A stretch of DNA of 64,000 nt from Durusdinium trenchii (taxonomy: Eukaryota; Sar; Dinophyceae; Suessiales; Symbiodiniaceae), in the NCBI GenBank assembly GCA_963970005.1, contig CAXAMN010021573.1, forward strand, positions 1,031,445-1,095,444. Direction: 5' to 3'. How positions within the stretch are numbered: the stretch's first letter is position 1; every line of letters begins with the position of its first letter. The position numbers and the translations under genes were made by a program. Of the stretch, positions 53,468 to 62,391 are shown piece after piece. Below the pieces are notes generated by a model that ran no database searches, was not told the DNA's origin, and worked only from the letters and a program-made list of their open reading frames with translations.

Positions 53468-56400
53468 CTGAGATGCGGAGCTGCATAATTGAAGATTAAA
53501 GAGGTCATTTTCAAAATCCACAGGTCACTCCCGAGTGATATTTGCAAGTTAGAAACGGAATTCCTTCACGTCGTCCACCAAGATATGACTGAATGCCTAA
53601 TTTTTTCACAATAGTCGTGTCGGCTAGAAAGGGTTGGCACAGAAGCTCAACGATTCAAAACTCAATGCTTTCAGAGCACATGGAATTTTGGCGTTAGTAC
53701 CCACGCCAGTTCGGGAATCCTGCGGTAAACATATACAACCATAAAAAAAAGCTCAGAAAGCTCGTTAGTTGTCCTGGCACTCTGGTGGTTGAGCATCACA
53801 TACGCCTCCAAGTACGTACGACCAGCGCGTTCCATATCCAAGCTCTGTTGAGGGGTCCTCAATTCGGTGTCCAATATAGATCAAATCGATCAGGTTCCAA
53901 TATGCTTATCCTTGAAAGTTAATTATTTGGAAGATCAGGGATAAAGAAAGTTAATTGTTTGGAAGATCAGGGATAAATTTAAGACCTTTCCCGGAAAAGA
54001 CAACGCATTAATTATCTAGCCCGTGTTCCTGTAATTCAGAATCCCACAACCAAACCATAATCCCAAAATCCAACTCAAATCGCTGAGTGGCAACGTCCTC
54101 AAAGCTCTCTCAGACAAGGCAAAATAGCGGTTAATACCACTCCTATGCTGGAAATGAACTGGAAATGAACACATCATACAACACATACACCATAGAAACA
54201 CAACAAACAGGACAAAAATAGTAATCGATAGTAATCGATACAAGTGTCAAAGCTGTCAGGGCAAGATATGCTCTGGCATCTGGAATCATACCCTGGGGGG
54301 GTTGGTTCTGGGAGCGGCGTAAGGCATCCTCGAGCCACGATGAAATAACTCTGGCAGCAAAACCTTTGGAATTCAGGTAGCAGCCATACTCTTCTTTAAA
54401 TATATTCCAGAAGGTGAAGCGACGTTGGCTGACATTCAGTTTGTGAGAGCGTCGCCAAATGTTAAAGTCCTGGTTGGCAGCTTCCAAGGCATCTTTGTAC
54501 CCGTTGGGGTTGGGATCCATGCCACCACGGTCAACGGGCCCCCAGAAGTGCATATGCAGCAACATAGCCCTGAGTGTTTTTTGTTTTTATCAACAATAAC
54601 GTAAAGTTACGGCTACGGGTTGCCAACCAAATAATATAGCCCAGATTTTGTCAGTGTTTGTTTTAAATGATATAACTATGTTTCCAACATATTGCCATAG
54701 TTATTTTTTGTGGTAGGTGCAGACAGACTAAAAATAATTATCACATGCATAAATGAAAAAACACAAAACAACAACAAAAAACTGAAGAAATCAACTCAAA
54801 GTACATAGTGGATCCATTGGAAATATGCAGCAGACCCAAATTCAATACGTGAAGCGTGCAATGCTTCAGAATGCCGAGTGTGAAGAAATGCAAGTCCGTC
54901 AATGGACCTCGTTTTGAAGGATCAAACAAATGTTATTAATGTCTTTTTTGTTTTTTAACCATATAATCATTTGATTCATTTCCCGTCCCTCCATTCTTCA
55001 CCTCAGATTGGACAGAAACAAACTATCAACAAAGCACAACATGCATTGAGCACACCAAAAAATACGAATGCTAAACCTACCGATTCACCCAAAACCAACA
55101 ACTTCAAGCCCAAGCAGCTCATTGGAAGAGGCAGCTCCTTTTCCAAAAAGTGCTGGGTGCCTTTTCTCGTTGGGATCCAGCCATCGTAGCTCGTGAAGAT
55201 GTGTGAGCAACTGGCAGTGGTTGCCTCACATCTACAGCAAATGTGCGTTGCTTTCCACCAGCTGACGTGATGGAAAAGGTAATGCTTGAACCATGCCTGA
55301 TCTCCACGAAGTTCGCTCACAATAAAAGTCCGCCCAAGTATTCCTTCTTCCGTGCATTTGTTGAGAGATTCAACAATTCGTTGGAGAAGCGGAAACAATG
55401 TAGTTTGGGCGCTCGCAAGTCTTGGTGATTCTATACAAAATAAAAGCCATCTGGATGCACGAATTGTCTTTGGTCGCCACAATGGTAAGTTCATCGTCAC
55501 TCCAATGATTTTGTCATATGGATTAACGACCAGCTGCATTGAGGCCTCGTCTCCATGTAAACCCAATGGCCACACCTGCCGATCCTGAAGATTTCGATAA
55601 GCCTGGCTCAACCGGGCTTGCTCATCGTTGTGAGCCTCCAGGTGATTCCAATATGTTTTGCATTCTTCTTCTGGAATGGTCAGTTGACAATGCCTCAACA
55701 AGTATGTCAAGATGTCCTCTGGTAGCAAACAAGGTAGCACTCCCCTTTCGGTCTTGTCCCCGTGAACCTTCAGCTCCACCTCCACATAGACCGGTTCCTA
55801 GAGTCAATCATGTTTAAGAATACAAATTGAATAGCCAATCCTAAATGATCACCAAATATAGATCAAATAAAAATAAAAGATAGTAATGGTTTCTTCCGAA
55901 GATCCACCGGAAGTTTCAGGTGCCTCTCGAAGTCTCGTGCTTCGTTCTTGCCACCTCTGTACATGGCAAGTTTGGCAGTCCAATCGCTAGTTGCTCCACG
56001 TGATTCCTGCACACAAAACAGTCCGTGATCGATCTATAGTACATTCACTTGGTGTCAAGCCATCCATGAGAAAACAATAGGCAAAAACATGTCCTCGTAA
56101 GCTGCCTTGACATCCTTCATGACTCCACGAGCCGATGATTCCTCGTTGACACACCGATTTAATACAGCCGCCAGCTAGTTAAACCGATTGAATATTGTGA
56201 TCAAGAATAGAACTAACTTTCGAGTCTAGTGGCAGACGAAGCAAGCTTTTCCACACACGATCTTTCTAAAGGTCCCGCATCATCTCCCAAAGCACCTTCT
56301 CAAAAATCAATGAACCCCTCAAACTTGATTCGTGCACATTATCTTTATGTTTTATTGTTCCATGCCGTGACAACACCATCCATTTGTCACTTGTAGCAAT

Positions 56401-59400
56401 TAATTGGCACACACTTGTTTGTCTCAGCACATTCACAATATGCCAATTTCCTTCACCGTTGAATGAAATTTCAGCCTTCCCCCAGCACATCCGCATATGA
56501 TACTTTCCGAGCAACACATCGTTCACACGACTAGCTAGCCGCTAGCCATTCTCAAGTACAACCTGTTCTGACTGGCCAGCTGGAGGTAGACACAAAGCAA
56601 AACACGACCAATCTAGAAGTCTGGCGTGGACTCCATGTGTCCCCATAGCCGTTTTGGCTACCCATATACATGGCAAACACGCCCCAACAATCATGGGCCG
56701 TCGATCAAACACATCATGCACTGCGCCACATACTAAGCTAAACACAAAACGTAACGAATTATCACACGATGGCAAAATGATATCTTATCACACATTTCAG
56801 CAGTGTCAAGTGTGTGCTTTTGATCTAAGCAGACTTGGCCTTTTTGGCCTTCTTGGCCTGCTTAAGCGGATCACATGCCTTCTCAAGCACAGCACGGGTT
56901 TCGTCACATGCCACGATCAAGTCATTGTTGACCTGGATGTTCGTGTGCACAACATTTTGTGACAAAATCCAAAGTTAAAGCAACTATATAGTGCCTTCGA
57001 TTCGTCCAAGGCGGTCTGCAGCTGCTTACGAGCATCCTGGTCCACAAGACTTGTACCGTATGTAACCAACAATGCGGATATCGATATGGACTAATCATCA
57101 ACAAAACATAGTACACTAGTACTTACAGTAGTTATGTCAATGAAGAACTGTCCATACCCGGTGCCTCAAGAGCTAATTGTCTCTCATCCACATCTTGCTT
57201 GATCGATGCGGCGTACTTCTCACCCCTGAGTTGCACAATGGACACGATCAGAGATATGACTGACTGGTAAACCTTCAAAACTATATCTCAATTTATAGCT
57301 CTAGGCAACCAACAAATTCTTCAAGTTCTTGTTCAGATGATTGGCCCATTTGAGCTTACTGCTCGCATCCGCCGCAGCCTACAATATGCGGGTAATACAT
57401 CTATGAGTCTAAGCTACGCTAAAGGAAGATAACAACTGCCTTCTTCGCTTTCCTAGTCAATGTCTTTGGGTCATCCTGCTCTTCAGTCGGCTTTTCTTCC
57501 GCTTCCCCCTTGTCCTTCTTTTTGCTCTTCTTGGGTCTACGCTTTTTGTCTTTTTTGTTCTTTTCTTTGTCCTAGTGTCGTTGGTGTCAAGATAAGCTGA
57601 TCGCTGAAACTCTCGTGAAAAGAACATATGTGTGGCCTAGTGTTTGAAACAAAACGGCCGGCCTTTTTGTTCTTCTTGTCCTTTTTGTGTTTCTTTGATT
57701 GGCGTTTGTGCTTTCCAGAAGAGTCCGATGACGAAGGCGAAGACGAGGAATCACAGTCTAAGCAGCTGAAGAGGCGATCAATTGACTCCTCATGGTCTTC
57801 TTCAGCGCTCTCATCAATCAAGGTCAGATATTGAACCATTTCCTGCCGGTTGATGGCTGACAAATGTGTCAAATGAAATTGATCACGAATATTTTAGAAA
57901 TATAATGTTTACAATTTGAATTACTCTGACTACTGCAGTTGATTCTCAAATATGTTCAGAATCATTCCGACTATTATCATACTCTCAAATAAATCATCTG
58001 CCTCCGATTCCGGTAAGTCTGGATGTCGACGGACTTCAGTTCTGGAAAGATCTTTGTCCAGCAACTTACGCATGCGCATTTGGTATGCAAGCTCTGGCCC
58101 GAACCTCTCATCCATTTCTGCGGCCGTTAGCCACTTGCGCACACCACGTCGCCGTGAGCTGTGTCGCTCACGGATCCGCATCAGAAACTCTGACGTCTCC
58201 CACTTTCCACCACATGATCCCCAAGCGTCGTACAAGATCGAGTTCAATGATTTACCTTAAAGTACCGATTGCACAATCTGAATGTCCAGACCAGACTCAT
58301 AGATAAACATTCAACACATTTAGATCGCATGCATATACCACTGGCCAGTATAATGCAAACAATGTTCATTCTGTAAGATCAATGTGTGGTATACGAATTA
58401 AGTCAAGTTGCTGCCATGTGCTTCTGCTCCCATTTTTCTCAGTTCTCGAGGTGTGTCTTTGCCTAAGGCATGTGATCGAGATTGCCGTACTCTACTCCCA
58501 ATATCATGTATGTTCTTTGAGCAATGTACAACATGTACGCATGACTTCACGTGTTACAGGCAAAGCCCACCCCGCCTCGGATTGATCTGAAGTATCTCAT
58601 GTATCTGGCATGGGCAGCCAACCTTTTCTTCTCTAGCTCCAGTGCCTTTTGGATCTCCTTTGGATCCCCTTCCTCATCACCCGCTTCCTTCTCCGAGTCC
58701 TTTTTTGTTGCCTTCTCACTTTTCTTTTTCTCCGCCTCCTCCTTCTCATCACTATTAGTCGTCTTCTCATCCTTCTTTTCATCCTCTTTCTTATCATTCT
58801 TTTCATTTTTTCTTATCCTTCTCTTCATCCTTCTTCCCATCCTTCTGTTCATTATTCTTCTCATCCTTCTTCTCATCCTGTTTTGTTTGCTCCGAACCGT
58901 CGCTGTTGTTGGTGTATGCCGATGTCTTCTTTGCTTGATCTTCCGCACAGAGATCGAAATCACTTTCCATGCTGCGTGGCTGGAGTTCTCCGGTTGTTGA
59001 TCTCAGAAGCGTACGCACAGCATCAATCTCATCTGAAGATCGACCGCGACTCAATCCCATACTTTGTCGTGTTTGATTCTGATCATGTTGTGCCGACCAG
59101 TTCCAATTGTCGTACCAGTCCTTGTTGAAATCCCATTGTTCCCACTTTGACCAATCGTAGCACCAATTCTTGTAGTCCCACTCACCATGGTTGCCATCAC
59201 ATGCCCACTCTCGTTCCTTAGGCACCATCTCCACATCAGATCTCTTGTCAGCCATCCAGCCTGCAATCTCTGACACGCTTGGAGTGGCCTCCGTCAGAGT
59301 TGGTGAAAGTGAGGATGTCGATGCAGTCCGACTCACAGTCGATTGGTCGTCAGACCATGTATGAGTTGGACTTTGAGGACTCACAGTTGGACCATGTTGC

Positions 59401-60042
59401 CCGTCATTCACATTCCCAGTGAACTTATGCTGATCTCCTTTCTCATCTCCACCCTTTTCCTTCTCGTCCTCACCACATTCATGTCTTCTACCATCACCTT
59501 TTGACACATCATCTCTTTTTGATTTAGGAATTCTCCTCACTATGACCACTCGTCTTCGCTTACCTGAAGGAAGGGTCACAGAAAAGATTCCAAAAGAGGT
59601 TGCGAGGCAATCAAAGGGTGATCGAACAAATATACGATGACATCTGACCATGTGGTCCACTAAGTTTTGTTTAGATGTGTCAGATGCCCTAAGTGTTCAA
59701 GCTCTCAGCAACAATCAGTCAGCCTTCTGACGGCTGATGAGGTGTTTCTTCTTCAGTATCCCTGGCAGACTGACAGATAGTCGTAAAACAATGAAACACA
59801 AACAAAAAATCCAAATGTGATATAGCGTCCGATTCCAATGTATTTGATCCAAAGGTTAAACATATCAATTCACTCTCACACCCAACTCTTCAAAACTTAT
59901 CCCAAACACAATCAGGCCAGCCACACTGACCCAAGACCAACGTTTTGGCTCTGCAGATGATCTCGGGCGTGTTGTCCACCTGTTGAGACCTCGCCCTGGC
60001 CTGCTTCAGAAACGAATTAAGCTCAGACTGAGCTTCCGCCAT
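53271..60042 (-). CDS. Large multi-exon gene, DDE-transposase-like dinoflagellate family (whole model)
   Basis: About eighteen exons can be followed on the minus strand from an ATG at 60,042 to a TGA at 53,271. The protein has an acidic and Lys/Glu-rich N-terminus, helical middle parts, and a C-terminal half with LHGDEA, ELRGDQAWF, a C-x2-C/C-x-H cluster, NPRYVHTFADEDY and PKFHVL. Widely spaced acidic residues plus a zinc cluster fit an RNase H-fold DDE transposase, but that is inference; the sequence resembles an abundant unnamed dinoflagellate family I recall. Introns where both ends were placed are mostly 58-126 bp, with GT and GC donors. One in-frame TAG (56,542-56,544) and one A6 frameshift (58,806-58,811) mean this copy is either a young pseudogene or contains sequence errors. 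Arrays of TCACGC lie just outside both ends. Confidence 0.6.
53695..53895 (-). CDS. Transposase-like gene, two short exons
   Basis: LDMERAGRTYLEAYVMLNHQ and SARTTN precede a 42-bp AT-rich interval that starts GCTTTC and ends CCGCAG; the next exon continues in phase as EIPELAWVLTPKFHVL. The PKFH segment is typical of the family as I recall it. The 5' boundary is approximate. Confidence 0.5.
53914..53976. repeat. 31-bp tandem duplication in an intron
   Basis: GAAAGTTAATTATTTGGAAG plus ATCAGGGATAAA occurs twice in tandem with one base difference (TTATTT/TTGTTT). It lies between two exons of the large gene. Confidence 0.85.
54246..54570 (-). CDS. Transposase-like gene, exon with conserved helical segment
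   Basis: The frame contains LEAANQDFNIWRRSHKLNVS then QRRFTFWNIF and SKGFAARVISSWL. The donor is probably at GTATCG near 54,245. The 5' boundary is approximate. Confidence 0.55.
55125..55812 (-). CDS. Transposase-like gene, catalytic-region exon
   Basis: The longest C-terminal exon. It starts around EPVYVEVELKVHGDKTERGV and contains LLPEDILTYLLRH, YWNHLEAHND, PLGLHGDEASM (near 55,545), FIVSELRGDQAWFKHYLF and HICCRCEATTASCSH. The two Asp in GDEA and RGDQ, about 95 residues apart, and the Cys/His cluster between them and the next exon suggest a nuclease fold with a zinc site. The donor is possibly GTAGGT near 55,095, which would extend the exon. Confidence 0.6.
55890..56180 (-). CDS. Transposase-like gene, two short exons
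   Basis: Frames LAAVLNRCVNEESSARGVMK (DVKAAYEDMF) near 56,100-56,175 and GATSDWTAKLAMYRGGKNEA (RDFERHLKLPVDLRKKP) near 55,890-56,005 are protein-like and lie in order between better defined exons. Boundaries are approximate. Confidence 0.45.
56260..56737 (-). pseudogene. Transposase-like gene, exon with in-frame TAG
   Basis: The frame runs LVCGAVHDVFDRRPMIVGAC ... THGVHARLLDWSCFALCLPP ... VVLENG, meets TAG at 56,542-56,544, then continues in the same frame RLASRVNDVLLGKYHMRMCW. The stop sits in a short GCTAGC-rich repeat. Either a nonsense mutation, a tiny intron, or a sequence error. Confidence 0.5.
56826..57571 (-). CDS. Transposase-like gene, five small helical exons
   Basis: Exons at 57,437-57,571 (PKKSKKKDKGEAEEKPTEEQ), 57,314-57,378 (AADASSKLKWANHLNKNLKN), about 57,160-57,225 (GEKYAASIKQDVDERQLALE), 56,996-57,080 (SLVDQDARKQLQTALDESK) and 56,826-56,932 (VNNDLIVACDETRAVLEKAC) are separated by introns of 58, 88, about 80 and 63 bp. 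The 63-bp intron is GC-AG. Phases agree at the junctions that could be fixed. The part is mainly charged helix, possibly coiled coil. Confidence 0.6.
57663..57856 (-). CDS. Transposase-like gene, Ser/Lys-rich exon
   Basis: After GTCAG the frame reads INRQEMVQYLTLIDESAEED, then CLDCDSSSSPSSSDSSG and a Lys-rich stretch, ending at an AAG|GC donor. It joins the exon upstream in phase across a 126-bp intron and the next across 91 bp. Confidence 0.6.
57983..58255 (-). CDS. Transposase-like gene, conserved N-terminal exon
   Basis: The frame reads GKSLNSILYDAWGSCGGKWE, SRRRGVRKWLTAAEMDERFG, and TEVRRHPDLPESEADDLFE. RG-x-[RK]-KWLT-x-x-EM and HPDLP match the dinoflagellate family as I recall it. The donor is GTATGA. 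The 320-bp intron upstream may use a GC donor. Confidence 0.65.
58576..59563 (-). CDS. Transposase-like gene, long low-complexity exon
   Basis: Begins after CCTTCAG with KRRRVVIVRRIPKSKRDD. A Trp-rich stretch (EWDYKNWCYDWSKWEQWDFN then KDWYDNWNW) lies near 59,090-59,190, followed by Lys/Glu/Asp repeats and finally IQKALELEKKRLAAHARYMR. The frame breaks at a run of six T on the plus strand (58,806-58,811) and continues one base off, so a single-base error or mutation is likely. The exon joins the 38-bp exon upstream in phase. Confidence 0.6.
59724..59761 (-). CDS. Transposase-like gene, 38-bp exon 2
   Basis: DTEEETPHQPSE, starting after CTGCCAG and ending at an AAG|GC donor. The split Gly codon with the following exon keeps the frame. 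Confidence 0.5.
59942..60042 (-). CDS. Transposase-like gene, first exon with start codon
   Basis: ATG at 60,042 opens MAEAQSELNSFLKQARARSQ then QVDNTPE. Chosen because the frame is open, charged and helical and precedes exon 2. Exon end is uncertain (about 59,950 with a GA donor, or further downstream). Confidence 0.5.
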
Positions 60043-60220
60043 TTGACCTTCACCCCGCGGTCACCTACAAAAGTATACTTCCTGCAAAATGGCCACATAA
60101 ATGTTCCACTTCACACCTTTGGCACTCGGTGTGTTCAAGTAAATCAACCACAAAATGACAAATTTCATCATTCTGAAATGAAATCGATACTGTTTTCGAC
60201 AGCGGCTCCATGAAAGTAGT

Positions 60221-60468
60221 CACAGATCACCTAAAATATCAAAAAATATGAAAAAATGTTCACCGGGCGATAGCTTTTTTGGGGGTGCTAGATCACGCCA
60301 TTTCACGCCGTTTCACGCTACTTCACGCCTATTTCACGCTCTTTCACGCTACATCACGCTACCCATTTTTTAATGTTTTTTCACTTTTGCTGAACATCAC
60401 ACAAAATTTACAAAAACACACAAAAAAACTATCACAAATTGTCCAAATGGTAGAGTAGGTGATCTGTG
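60221..60468. repeat. 12-bp inverted repeat framing the TCACGC array
   Basis: CACAGATCACCT (60,221-60,232) and AGGTGATCTGTG (60,457-60,468) are exact inverted copies 224 bp apart. The TCACGC array lies between them. Confidence 0.7.
60293..60359. repeat. TCACGC array, 7 copies at 10-11-bp spacing
   Basis: TCACGC starts at 60,293, 60,303, 60,313, 60,323, 60,334, 60,344 and 60,354, most copies preceded by TT. It lies 250 bp upstream of the start codon at 60,042. Same orientation as the array at 53,191. Confidence 0.9.
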
Positions 60469-60849
60469 TCGATCTAATTGATCTAATTGTGAGCACGATA
60501 CTTGGTGGAAGCCAGTATTGTCAGTGTGTCGAAGTGTTTTGCTAGCAATATACATAAACAATGTCCACTGGCAACCGTAGCTTCTAGGAGTTCACACACG
60601 AACCCACAAAAGCTCAGGTGGTGCTCCACTTAGGATGCATGTGAGCTGAAATCCATCAGCCCCCCTCCACGCTTTTGGAAATAGCAACACAACTTTTCTT
60701 GTGATCATTTGGTTTTGGGAAATAAGATCAACTGTCACATAAGGGGGGCCTTTGGATAGTGTGAAATAGGTAGGCCAACTGGTAGGCCAGTAGCTAGCCA
60801 TTAGTGCTTTACATGGCCAGAGGCAGAAAGTCTCCTTTGGCCTTTGCTG

Positions 60850-62391
60850 CCTCCACAAAACGAGTCAGCTGCACTAGGCGTGCCTTCTTCCATGCCCCTT
60901 TCCACTTTCCCTGAGAACCAGGTTGGTTGTGCCATAAGTGTTTCAAAAAGCAATGACTAAGATTCCAACGTATTTAGCCTTTTGATCGGTCAGCACATAC
61001 CAGGATGTTTTGATTTTGGCGAGCAACTGCAAGCCATTGTGATCCTGACGCAAACAAACTATCTGATCCACTACGGAAAATGGGTTTTGTGTTGATGGCC
61101 TTGGTCATTTTTGCTAACTGGAACACTCGCCGACCATATCCAGCTGGGTAAACTTGGGTTGCCTTCAGGCCTGGCCCCCCACACCTGAGTTTGATCTAGT
61201 GTTTCAACGCGACTGTTCGATTTGTGGACAAACAATTGTTGGCTAAGTTCCTGACACTGAAACAGTTCCGTCGGCTTTGATCTTCTTTATCGTAACCTTT
61301 AGCTTCTCTGAATTCTTCTTGAGCTTCTTGCGAAGTGCTTTGCTGGGCTTGCGGTAAAGACAGCCAAGCCATGGTCTAGGTGAATCAGTTTGCCAAAAAT
61401 AAAGACACCAGTAATGCAAATATATGTGACAATTGCACAAACAAAGATCCTAAACCAGGTTCCGTGCGCGGTGCCCCAAACTCTGCTGGGCTTCAAGGTT
61501 GGAGATCCAAAGATCCCCATCCAACTGGGCCGTTGTGCGAATGATTGGTGGAACAATAACAAGTTCATTCAATTTCATTTATACGAAATCCTCAGTCCCC
61601 AACAAAAATCTATCCTTCCATGCGCGTCCATCCACACGTGACCGAATCAGGTTCCCTAGAGCAACCAAATCTGGGTACCACCTCATGGCACTGGAATTTG
61701 GCTGCTCCAAGATGACATACACACCACGCACCGTGGCAAGCAAAGCCAATAAGAGCGCGCGACAACATAACCTGGGCACGCTTCGATGCACCATCCACAA
61801 CTCTAGAACCCGTCAGGTCAGGAACGTGATACTCTAAAGCACTTGACTTAGTCATCAATGATTATGAAATGAGCTAGTGCTACCGAGTGTCGTTGATCCC
61901 AACTCCACGGAATCCAAAGACTCATTACCGTATGGTGTAGCTTCACAACGTTGATTGGTTCCTTTGTTTGTAAATACAAAAGAACTGCAAGGCGGCCCCA
62001 TGTGCAGGATCGCGTCTGGGACGCACTTCAGCACAAAAAGTACAGCTGTGCAAAAGCCGATCCTTGGAGAAGGTGTTTTTTTATCCGCAAAACATACTAG
62101 CTACTCAACCACTACCCACATCGCTACACTTATCTCTGAGGAACTTGCGTGGTAGTCAAATCGTGGGAAGGTCCGAATTTCAGGTCCATCTTCACCCTGA
62201 GCGAACCAGTGGATTCAAAAGTTCAACCCCGGCACCAGGATACCTGTTTCCAAGTTCCCTGCGTTTTGCACCCTTGGGAACCTCGGACAGATGGATTTAC
62301 ACATGAGTGCACATTAATCTAGAGTGAGGACCCTACGAAAGGCATTCGAGACAGCAGCTTCGCCACAAAATAGGTCGAAGCAGTCCACGTC
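60850..62391 (-). CDS. Multi-exon methyltransferase-like gene (whole model)
   Basis: Exons in order: 62,332-62,391 (FDLFCGEAAVSNAFRR, motif I-like), a possible exon near 62,117-62,197 (GEDGPEIRTFPRFDYHASSS), 61,929-62,045 (VPDAILHMGPPCSSFVFTN, motif IV-like with PPC), 61,666-61,802 (ATVRGVYVILEQPNSS, motif VI-like), 61,450-61,524 (WMGIFGSPTLKPSRVWGTA), 61,251-61,375 (SEKLKVTIKKIKADGTVSVS), about 61,040-61,184 (GLKATQVYPAGYGRRVFQLA) and about 60,850-60,911 (KWKGAWKKARLVQLTRF). The order of F-x-G, PPC, E-x-P and KP fits a C5-cytosine methyltransferase-like fold, but ENV is EQP and motif I is loose, so activity is unproven. It resembles an abundant dinoflagellate family I recall. A G6 run (61,175-61,180) breaks the frame by one base. 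It lies upstream of the transposase-like gene on the same strand. Confidence 0.6.
61251..61375 (-). CDS. Methyltransferase-like gene, exon after KP motif
   Basis: Frame PWLGCLYRKPSKALRKKLKK then VTIKKIKADGTVSVSG. It joins the KP exon in phase only if that intron starts with GA (TTTAG|GATC) and ends CCTAG; its own 3' end is also before GA. Confidence 0.5.
61450..61524 (-). CDS. Methyltransferase-like gene, exon with KP motif
   Basis: WMGIFGSPTLKPSRVWGTAH. The G-x(3-5)-KP-T/S pattern parallels GHARRKPTRVGT in the copia polyprotein. The acceptor is GCCCAG at 61,525. Confidence 0.6.
   Translation of the reverse strand: MDGDLWISNLEAQQSLGHRARNLV
61666..61802 (-). CDS. Methyltransferase-like gene, exon with LEQP motif
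   Basis: CCRALLLALLATVRGVYVIL then EQPNSSAMRWYPDL, ending at a GTTGCT donor. It joins the PPC exon in phase if it starts after TTCTAG. A second frame is open upstream of ALLLAL, so a frameshift near 61,750 cannot be excluded. Confidence 0.6.
61929..62045 (-). CDS. Methyltransferase-like gene, exon with GPPC motif
   Basis: VLFVLKCVPDAILHMGPPCS then SFVFTNKGTNQRCEATPY, ending at a GTAATG donor. GPPC-S/Q-x-F is the core of C5-methyltransferase motif IV, whose Cys forms the covalent intermediate. Confidence 0.65.
62332..62391 (-). CDS. Methyltransferase-like gene, exon with motif I
   Basis: DVDCFDLFCGEAAVSNAFRR between GCTCAG|G and a GTCCTC donor. DLF-C/S-G-x(3)-V-S-x-A-F resembles the AdoMet-binding motif I of C5-methyltransferases and matches the VVVHLFSG motif in the copia element. 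Confidence 0.6.

Noticed and set aside
56642..56661. CCATAGCCGTTTTGGCTAC, similar to the spliced leader
   Set aside because: It falls inside a coding exon on the opposite strand and lacks the CTCAAG end.
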